Part shown: in pieces, positions 7,215 to 12,553 of the stretch
How positions within the stretch are numbered: position 1 is the first letter of the stretch
Layout of the letters: each line of letters begins with the position of its first letter
Source: Thermoplasmata archaeon
GTDB lineage: Archaea; Thermoplasmatota; Thermoplasmata; Thermoplasmatales; Thermoplasmataceae
Assembly (NCBI GenBank): GCA_021797525.1
Contig: JAJZZQ010000042.1
Location: 1 to 12,553 of the forward strand
Reading direction: 5' to 3'
Length of the DNA: 12,553 bases
Position numbers and translations under genes: made by a program
Notes under the pieces: model-generated
Told to the model about the DNA's origin: nothing
The model's database searches: none
The model's input: only the letters and a program-made list of their open reading frames with translations

Positions 7215-7379
7215 TCAGACCGGCCAAAAAATCTTGGCAAGTTCTACAATCACTGCCATTATGATGCCTATGTAAATTATAAGTTTAGGGTCAAGGGCAG
7301 GCCCATTTATCTCCTCTTCATCGAAGTACCTAATCAGTCCTGCTCCTGACTGAAACCCCTGATTCTTCTTGTCCGCCAC
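7215..7379 (-). CDS. Preprotein translocase subunit Sec61-beta
   Basis: A 54-residue protein. Sec61-beta is the small, tail-anchored, non-essential-type third subunit of the archaeal SecYE-beta channel that moves proteins across the cell membrane. The cytoplasmic part has the family hallmark GAGLIRYFDEEE (about residues 12-23), followed by the usual acidic spacer and DPKLII. A single membrane helix then fills the end (IIYIGIIMAVIVELAKIFW, about 34-52) with the C-terminus outside. Length and layout match the archaeal family. The start is GTG at 7379: the frame upstream is closed by TGA within four codons, and a TATA-like box lies 25 bases ahead. The nearby ATG at 7390 is out of frame. It is transcribed on the same strand as mevalonate 3-kinase upstream and the Rieske gene downstream. 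Confidence 0.9.
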   Translation of the reverse strand: MADKKNQGFQSGAGLIRYFDEEEINGPALDPKLIIYIGIIMAVIVELAKIFWPV

Positions 7380-7400
7380 GATCAGTCATGACTTTCATTC

Positions 7401-7408
7401 ATTTAATA
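7401..7408 (-). promoter_or_regulatory. TATA-like box for Sec61-beta
   Basis: TATTAAAT on the minus strand is centred 25 bases before GTG 7379, supporting a leaderless transcript and this start. Confidence 0.5.
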
Positions 7409-7438
7409 CTTATCGGGTAAATATTCAGTCCAGGCATG

Positions 7439-8437
7439 TCAGAAAGATTTTCCTATTATTCTGGCCCCATTCGCAATTTTAAGGGGGACAATTTCATCGC
7501 ATAACCCTGACAGCCTTTCCTTAAGTGAAGTGTACTCTGACCTGTGTACTGGCACAAAGACGTTTGTGCCGCCCGTGACGATATATGAAGCCCAACTTTC
7601 CCTGCGGTATTGCTTCACCGTGTTTATAAGATCGGCCATTCCCCTGTTTATTATCTTAACACCAACGCTCTCTATCAATCTGTGGTACTCGTCAGTATCA
7701 TGCATGGAAAGTTCGAAAATCTCCTGAATTTTGGACATTTTTGCAAGATTTTCCATTTCTACTGCCTTCTCTGCAGTTCTTTTGACCCTTGCTCCATATT
7801 CTGGACTCTTCACAATATTTGTGTGGATTGCATCGGAGGGTTTCCTTGTTTCGTTGAACCTGCATCCAAGGACTACAAAATCACTGAATGCCTCTGGAGA
7901 TAGAATCTGTCTAGTGAAGCACCTGCTTCCCTGTCGTTCTGTAATTGTCAATCCCCCATACAGGCTTCTCCCGACACTTTCGGAAACTACTCTGAGGCGG
8001 TTCTCGAAACTTTCCATATCAATGTTACTGCCTGCAGGATTCATTTCTATCAGGGCCCTTCCAAGAGCTGCCGCGCCTGAATCTGAGCTTCCGCTTAGGA
8101 TCCCTATGTTTTCTGAGTCAAAGCACAGGGAATTTCTTGCAGGGCTAAGGTTGAATCTTCCAAGAATACTGAGTGACATCTCCTTCATTACTGCAAATGG
8201 AGATCTGTACTCCTCTGAGTATTCCATTTTCTGCCTGTTAAAATAACCTACCGGCTCACCCTTAACAATGTAAATCATAGTTCTTGTCTCTATTTTGCTG
8301 ATAAGGCCTGTATATGCAAGACCTGCCGAAGTATGAAGGGGTATTCTGTTTCTGCTGTCGGTTAGTCCGCCAAGGAGAATAGTTCCAAATGTGGGATATG
8401 CCACGGACTCAACAAATTCTAATGCGTCAGATTGCAA
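7439..8437 (-). CDS. Mevalonate 3-kinase (GHMP superfamily)
   Basis: The protein phosphorylates the 3-hydroxyl of mevalonate, the first step of the Thermoplasma-type mevalonate route to isopentenyl diphosphate, which supplies the archaeal lipids and quinone tail. I recognise it by close similarity in wording to the Thermoplasma acidophilum enzyme: SVAYPTFGTILLGGLTDSRN and RIPLHTSAGLAY (residues 11-42), IGILSGSSDSGAAALG (111-126, the GHMP glycine/serine loop), VSESVGRSLYGGLTIT (151-166), PSDAIHTNIV (200-209) and YIVTGGTNVFVPV near the C-terminus. It is related to diphosphomevalonate decarboxylase, which is the main alternative call. Its length of 332 residues is usual. The start is TTG at 8437, supported by a TATA-like box centred 25 bases upstream. 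It diverges from gcvPA. Confidence 0.9.
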   Translation of the reverse strand: MQSDALEFVESVAYPTFGTILLGGLTDSRNRIPLHTSAGLAYTGLISKIETRTMIYIVKGEPVGYFNRQKMEYSEEYRSPFAVMKEMSLSILGRFNLSPARNSLCFDSENIGILSGSSDSGAAALGRALIEMNPAGSNIDMESFENRLRVVSESVGRSLYGGLTITERQGSRCFTRQILSPEAFSDFVVLGCRFNETRKPSDAIHTNIVKSPEYGARVKRTAEKAVEMENLAKMSKIQEIFELSMHDTDEYHRLIESVGVKIINRGMADLINTVKQYRRESWASYIVTGGTNVFVPVHRSEYTSLKERLSGLCDEIVPLKIANGARIIGKSF

Positions 8438-8458
8438 CAGCCAAGTATTGAAGAACCG

Positions 8459-8466
8459 AATAAATG
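8459..8466 (-). promoter_or_regulatory. TATA-like box for mevalonate 3-kinase
   Basis: CATTTATT on the minus strand is centred 25 bases before the TTG at 8437. There is no SD, so the message is probably leaderless, and the TTG start is supported. Confidence 0.5.
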
Positions 8467-8588
8467 TTTTTGCAGTATCTAAGATGATTTCTCAATATAC
8501 AGAATATGCAAGCAATTGGCATTCTATATTTGGTGATGTGAACCCTGCATATCCAACAATACATAGTTAGGAAAGGTTTTCAGGTAAC

Positions 8589-8596
8589 TATTTAGA
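8589..8596 (+). promoter_or_regulatory. TATA-like box for gcvPA-gcvPB
   Basis: TATTTAGA is centred about 26 bases before the ATG at 8619, with no SD in between. The 181-base divergent region shared with mevalonate 3-kinase shows no other clear element, and no glycine-riboswitch fold was evident by eye. Confidence 0.45.
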
Positions 8597-8618
8597 AAAC
8601 TTCCATATCACTCTTCCC

Positions 8619-9944
8619 ATGGAAATTGAAGACTCCCCCTTATTGAAGGAGATTGGCTTCCATACTACAGATGAACTTTTTGAAGATGTGCCCCAGAAAG
8701 TAAGGAAAAAAGAACTTAAGATCCCTAAAGGAATTTCTGAGTTTGAGCTTACCAGTCTGTCTGAGAAAATTTCTTTCATGAACAGAGCTTTCGAACACAA
8801 TTTTCTCGGGAATGGAATATATGACAGAATTATCCCCTCTTCTGTTGATTCAATAATAGGGCGATCTGAATTCCTAACCTCATATACTCCCTATCAGGCC
8901 GAGATGTCTCAGGGAATGCTCCAGTCTCTTTTCGAATTTCAGAGCATTATATCCGATCTTACCGGAATGGATGTTACTAACTCTTCGATGTACGACGGCT
9001 TTACTGCCCTAGGGGAAGCGGCTAGGATGGCCTACAGGATCAATGAAGGTTCAGAGATACTTGTTCCGGAAACCATGTACAGGTCCAAGCTTAGTGTTCT
9101 GAAAAGCTACCTGACAGGCCTTAACATCCGCATAGTTCCGTATGGGATATCTCCAACTGACGGAACTATTGATCTTGAGTCACTTCAGGGAAAGGTCAAA
9201 GAAAACACTTCAGCAATAATTGCCGAGGAGCCCAGTTCCCTTGGAAATATTGACAGTAATGTAGCCAAGATTTCAGAAATTAAAAGAAAAGCCCTGCTGA
9301 TCACATATTACGATCCAATTTCCCTGGGAGTACTGAAACCACCTGGTGAGATAGGTTCTGACATAAATGTTATGGAGGGACAGCAGCTCGGCCTTCACAG
9401 AAATCTTGGAGGGCCTCTTCTCGGTATCCTTTCATTCAGGAATGAATTCGCAAGAAAGTCCCCTGGGAGAATAATTGGCGAATCAAATGACACACATGGC
9501 AAGAGGGCTTTCGTAATGACTTTGCAGACAAGAGAGCAGCATATAAGGCGGTCAAAGGCCATGAGCAATATCTGCACAAACCAGGCACTGTTCGCATTGG
9601 CCGCAACTGCATATCTTGGCATCATGGGCCCATCAGGCCTCAGGAAAATTGCCCTGAAGACCATGGAGAACAGCCAGAAACTTGTCAAAATGATTTCCAG
9701 ATCGAAAGCACTGAAAAGGGAGATAGAAGGGGTTCCATTTTCTGATGTTCTTCTTAAGTATAACGGAAATGGAGATCTTCAAAAGAAACTTGCAGATTCC
9801 GGCATTGCTGGCGGTCTGTCTGTGGAAAAACTTATTGAAAATCCGCACAGACAGCTGAGAGGAAGCATCTTTTTAAGCGTAACAGAGAAGACTAGAACTG
9901 AATCCCTGGAGAGTCTTGCAAAATCTCTGGAGGCGGTTCAATGA
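8619..9944 (+). CDS. gcvPA: Glycine dehydrogenase (decarboxylating) subunit 1
   Basis: This is the alpha half of the P-protein of the glycine cleavage system, which decarboxylates glycine and passes the aminomethyl group to the lipoyl H-protein. In archaea and many bacteria the P-protein is split into two subunits, and this 441-residue protein matches the N-terminal one in length and motifs: FLGNGIYDRIIP (about residues 62-73), LTSYTPYQAEMSQGMLQSLF (86-105), LTGMDVTNSSMYDGFTALGE, and GGPLLGIL followed by RIIGESNDTHGKRAFVMTLQ and TREQHIRR. This subunit keeps the aminotransferase-like fold but does not carry the cofactor lysine. It overlaps gcvPB by ATGA, so the two are made together in a fixed ratio. 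The other components (GcvT, GcvH, lipoamide dehydrogenase) are not in the window. Confidence 0.95.
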   Translation: MEIEDSPLLKEIGFHTTDELFEDVPQKVRKKELKIPKGISEFELTSLSEKISFMNRAFEHNFLGNGIYDRIIPSSVDSIIGRSEFLTSYTPYQAEMSQGMLQSLFEFQSIISDLTGMDVTNSSMYDGFTALGEAARMAYRINEGSEILVPETMYRSKLSVLKSYLTGLNIRIVPYGISPTDGTIDLESLQGKVKENTSAIIAEEPSSLGNIDSNVAKISEIKRKALLITYYDPISLGVLKPPGEIGSDINVMEGQQLGLHRNLGGPLLGILSFRNEFARKSPGRIIGESNDTHGKRAFVMTLQTREQHIRRSKAMSNICTNQALFALAATAYLGIMGPSGLRKIALKTMENSQKLVKMISRSKALKREIEGVPFSDVLLKYNGNGDLQKKLADSGIAGGLSVEKLIENPHRQLRGSIFLSVTEKTRTESLESLAKSLEAVQ

Positions 9945-11374
9945 CATACCATCAGGCAACTTATGATGAACCGCTGCTCTCTGAAATACACTCTGACAAC
10001 AGGTATAAGGTTCCGGATGCGGATGAAAACATTATAAATCTCATACCGGAAGAATTAAGAACAGATAGGGTCAATCTTCCTGAAATCGCGGAATACGATG
10101 TTGTGAGACACTTCACCAGGCTTTCGCAGATGAATTACGGCGTTGATCTTGGCATTTATCCTCTCGGTTCATGCACTATGAAATTCAATCCCAAATTTGC
10201 TGACAGGATCGCATCTATGGAGAATTTTTCAGAGACTCACCCTCTGATTGGTGATTACAATATTCAGGGCTCACTCAGAGTTATGTATGAATTGCAGACC
10301 TATCTTTCGGAGCTTTCTGACATGGATGCTGTGACTCTTCAACCTCTTGCAGGGGCCCATGGAGAATACACAGGTATACTGATAATAAGGAAATATCACG
10401 AAAGCAGGGGAGAACTGGAAAAGAGAAGGGAGATAATTATCCCGGATTCTGCTCATGGGACAAACCCTGCATCTGCTGCCATGGCTGGATTTGATGTTGT
10501 GGAAATCCCATCCTCCCCGGATGGGACTGTTGATCTTGAAGCTCTTAAGGCAGCAGTATCAGAACGTACAGCGGCATTCATGATCACAAACCCGAATACA
10601 CTTGGTCTATTTGAGAAGAGGATCATAGAAATTGCAGAGATTGTCCATAAATCTGGGGCATTGCTGTATTATGACGGTGCAAATTTCAATGCAATTATGG
10701 GCATCACTTCCCCGGGATTAATGGGCTTTGATGTTGTGCATTTCAACCTGCACAAGACATTTGCAACCCCCCATGGAGGAGGAGGGCCAGGTTCAGGGCC
10801 TGTAGGAGTTAAAAAATTCCTGAAGGAATTCCTTCCTGTACCAATGGTGGAGAAAACGCCTGAAGGAAAATATTTCCTGAATTTTGATCTTAAGAACACC
10901 ATAGGAAAGGTTTCACCATATTATGGTGCATTCAGCACAATCCTTCGTGCCTGGGCATACATAACATACCACGGCTCTGATGGACTCACCGAGAATACAG
11001 TTCGTGCTGTGCTGAATACGAACTATCTGGTCAAGAGGCTGGAGGATAATTTCAAGATACCTTTTGGAAGGCTGAAGAAACATGAACTTGTCCTAACAAC
11101 TGAAAATACAGGCAAGAGGGCACTTGATCTGGCAAAGTACCTTATAGATCTTGGCATACACGCACCCACTGTATACTTCCCTCTGAATGTTCATGAGGAT
11201 ATGATGATTGAACCAACTGAAACTGTCTCAAAAAGAGATCTGGATCAATTTGCCGATGCGCTCATAGCTGCTTCCAAACAGGATGAGGAATCCCTGAAAA
11301 ACCATCCTGTCAACCTGAGCGTCGGGAGGATAGATGAGGTAAAGGCAGCCAGGCAGCTGAAGCTGCACTGGTAA
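9941..11374 (+). CDS. gcvPB: Glycine dehydrogenase (decarboxylating) subunit 2, PLP-binding
   Basis: The beta half of the split P-protein, 477 residues, carrying pyridoxal phosphate. The cofactor lysine is K272 in HFNLHKTFATPHGGGGPGSG (267-286). Other family motifs are LGSCTMKFNPK (75-85), LQPLAGAHGEYTG (133-145), IIPDSAHGTNPASAAMAGF (166-184), ITNPNTLGLFE and YYDGANFNAI (243-252, with D245 holding the pyridine nitrogen). No residue expected for catalysis looks missing. Translation is coupled to gcvPA by an ATGA overlap and a good SD (GGAGG, 9929-9933) seven bases before the ATG. It converges on menC with one base between the stop codons, so the two transcripts must overlap at their 3' ends. 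Confidence 0.96.
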   Translation: MTYHQATYDEPLLSEIHSDNRYKVPDADENIINLIPEELRTDRVNLPEIAEYDVVRHFTRLSQMNYGVDLGIYPLGSCTMKFNPKFADRIASMENFSETHPLIGDYNIQGSLRVMYELQTYLSELSDMDAVTLQPLAGAHGEYTGILIIRKYHESRGELEKRREIIIPDSAHGTNPASAAMAGFDVVEIPSSPDGTVDLEALKAAVSERTAAFMITNPNTLGLFEKRIIEIAEIVHKSGALLYYDGANFNAIMGITSPGLMGFDVVHFNLHKTFATPHGGGGPGSGPVGVKKFLKEFLPVPMVEKTPEGKYFLNFDLKNTIGKVSPYYGAFSTILRAWAYITYHGSDGLTENTVRAVLNTNYLVKRLEDNFKIPFGRLKKHELVLTTENTGKRALDLAKYLIDLGIHAPTVYFPLNVHEDMMIEPTETVSKRDLDQFADALIAASKQDEESLKNHPVNLSVGRIDEVKAARQLKLHW

Positions 11375-11375
11375 C

Positions 11376-12461
11376 CTAAGTCAGATCCTTTTTCCAGACA
11401 GTTACTTTTTCCAGCTCATCCCTGTCCACATCTGCCCCTGTTCCAGGATTGTCATTCGGCTTTATTTTCCCTCCTTCCATTGTGAACGGGTTCCGAACAA
11501 TATCTCTGTGGAAATACCTTGAGTTGGGTGATGTATCGCCAGGATAATCTATAAGATCGTTGGATGCCATTGCAACATTGAACGCTCTGCCAATGCCTGT
11601 CTCGAGCATGCCCCCTACCCATACATGGCAGCCCTTTTCCCTTGCCTTTTTTGCAATTCTCACAGATTCTGTAAGGCCCCCAACTCTTCCAGGTTTTATG
11701 TTTATGACCTTGCAGGCTCCTATATCTATTGCCTTCCTTGCATCCTCCTCAGAAAGAATAGATTCATCCAGGCATATGGGAGTTTTGATATTTTTAGCCA
11801 GATAGGCATGGTCAACAATATCTGTGTGTTCGAGCGGCTGTTCCATGTAAACTAGGCCATACTCATCAAGGGACTTGAGTGTTTCCAGGTCAGTTATGCG
11901 ATAATCTGTGTTCGCGTCAACACTCAGCGGAAAATCTCCTATGGCAGATCTGACTTTGGAAACCAGTTCCTGTTCCCTTCCCTTCTTTATCTTTATCTTT
12001 ACTCTCAGATATCCAGAGTTTTTTGCATCAGATGCACGCTTTGCAACATTCTCCACAGAATCCATTCCTATAGATACGCCAACCAAAGCATAGCCCTTTG
12101 ACTTTCCAAGTGCACGATGCAGAGGTATTTTTTCCGCCCTTGAATGGTAATCCCAGAGCAGCATCTCTAATGCGGCCTTGGCCATATTATGCCCCTTCAC
12201 ATCAGCGACAGATTCAATAAATTCGGAAGGTTCTGGAAGGTTTTTTACTCTTGATGCTAGGTAATCAGATATTATGTGAGACGCTGTTGTATTATCCTCA
12301 TAACTGTAATGCGGATCCCTGTCCGTAACGCATTCGGAATAAGCAGATATTCCATCATGTTCCAGGTTGAGTATTAGAGCATTTCTGTGGCTCTCTCTCC
12401 CAAAGCTCGTCTCAAAAGGTGTGATCATTGGCATGGTGACCAGTCTCATCTGTAGTTTCAT
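11376..12461 (-). CDS. menC: o-Succinylbenzoate synthase (enolase superfamily)
   Basis: MenC dehydrates SHCHC to o-succinylbenzoate in menaquinone synthesis; close relatives racemise N-succinylamino acids. Counting from TTG 12470, the superfamily catalytic set is complete: K158-I-K160, metal ligands D185 (SVDANTDY), E210 (YMEQPLEHTD) and D235 (CLDESI), and K259 in INIKPGRVGG. WVGGMLETGIGRAFN (284-298) is typical of the MenC/N-succinylamino-acid racemase branch, which cannot be split further by eye. An N-terminal capping domain opens with MPMITPFETSFG. The longest frame starts at TTG 12470, but ATG 12461 is preferred because a TATA-like box is centred 25 bases upstream. The MenA-like prenyltransferase elsewhere in the window supports a quinone role. 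Confidence 0.88.
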   Translation of the reverse strand: MKLQMRLVTMPMITPFETSFGRESHRNALILNLEHDGISAYSECVTDRDPHYSYEDNTTASHIISDYLASRVKNLPEPSEFIESVADVKGHNMAKAALEMLLWDYHSRAEKIPLHRALGKSKGYALVGVSIGMDSVENVAKRASDAKNSGYLRVKIKIKKGREQELVSKVRSAIGDFPLSVDANTDYRITDLETLKSLDEYGLVYMEQPLEHTDIVDHAYLAKNIKTPICLDESILSEEDARKAIDIGACKVINIKPGRVGGLTESVRIAKKAREKGCHVWVGGMLETGIGRAFNVAMASNDLIDYPGDTSPNSRYFHRDIVRNPFTMEGGKIKPNDNPGTGADVDRDELEKVTVWKKDLT

Positions 12462-12468
12462 ATGAAAC
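12455..12468. repeat. 14-bp palindrome over the menC start codon
   Basis: GTTTCATATGAAAC is a perfect palindrome that contains the preferred ATG of menC and lies over the expected transcription start. It may be an operator, or a chance result of AT-rich sequence. Confidence 0.5.
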
Positions 12469-12481
12469 AATATATGAATTA

Positions 12482-12489
12482 GGTTAAAT
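12482..12489 (-). promoter_or_regulatory. TATA-like box for menC
   Basis: ATTTAACC on the minus strand is centred 25 bases before ATG 12461. It favours that start over TTG 12470. Confidence 0.4.
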
Positions 12490-12511
12490 GTGTTTTCATA
12501 CTTTCAAAGAG

Positions 12512-12520
12512 ATATTTATT
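12512..12520 (+). promoter_or_regulatory. TATA-like box for the gene entering at the right edge
   Basis: ATATTTATT is centred 25 bases before the ATG at 12541, the spacing seen at the other first genes. Confidence 0.4.
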
Positions 12521-12540
12521 CCTGACAACCATTACTGAAT

Positions 12541-12553
12541 ATGGAGATAATCC
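12541..12553 (+). CDS. First codons of a gene running off the right edge (partial)
   Basis: ATG GAG ATA ATC follows a well-placed TATA-like box and would begin a leaderless gene divergent from menC. Only four codons are in view, so nothing can be said about its product. Confidence 0.35.

Noticed and set aside
8438..8618. Possible glycine riboswitch before gcvPA
   Set aside because: The promoter appears to lie only about 26 bases before the ATG, leaving no room for a leader, and no tandem aptamer-like pairing was evident.
12455..12470. TTG 12470 as the menC start
   Set aside because: It is possible, but ATG 12461 fits the TATA spacing used elsewhere and still precedes the conserved N-terminal sequence.

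Overview
The window reads as chromosome of a thermoplasmatal archaeon (order Thermoplasmatales or a close relative). The evidence is a Thermoplasma-type mevalonate 3-kinase, an archaeal Trm56 tRNA methyltransferase fused to an HD domain, an archaeal Sec61-beta, two-subunit glycine dehydrogenase, heavy use of AGG/AGA arginine codons, and a uniform promoter layout. In that layout a TATA-like box lies about 25 bases upstream of the start codon, so first genes are probably leaderless, while genes inside operons have a Shine-Dalgarno (SD) sequence or overlap the gene before.

Left part (1-3023): the 3' end of an unrecognised gene; a winged-helix regulator overlapping Trm56-HD; then, convergent, a MenA/UbiA-like membrane prenyltransferase.

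Middle part (3024-6601) looks accessory. It holds a gene-poor stretch with a probable gene remnant, then a two-gene operon on the minus strand. That operon encodes an AbiEi-like antitoxin with a PD-(D/E)XK-like N-terminal domain and an AbiEii-like nucleotidyltransferase, coupled by a TTGA overlap. The 261-base divergent region in front of it carries three palindromes: a 16-bp operator-like site next to the antitoxin start, a perfect 40-bp palindrome, and a 24-bp inverted repeat just before an SD. Then comes a small plus-strand gene whose N-terminus resembles that of IS1634-type transposases and whose C-terminus looks like a winged helix. The region ends at a tRNA-Glu gene whose 3' end faces the accessory block.

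Right part (6602-12553) is housekeeping: tRNA-Glu(CTC) with two odd bases, a small Rieske protein with an apparent +1 frameshift near its 5' end, a 54-residue Sec61-beta, mevalonate 3-kinase, divergent gcvPA-gcvPB, convergent menC, and the first codons of a further gene.

Together the core genes cover tRNA modification, isoprenoid precursor synthesis, menaquinone-type quinone synthesis (MenC and the MenA-like enzyme), glycine cleavage and protein secretion. The AbiE-like module with its palindromes and DNA-binding neighbour is the best candidate for an undescribed defence or toxin-antitoxin system. No CRISPR array, rRNA or complete insertion sequence was seen.
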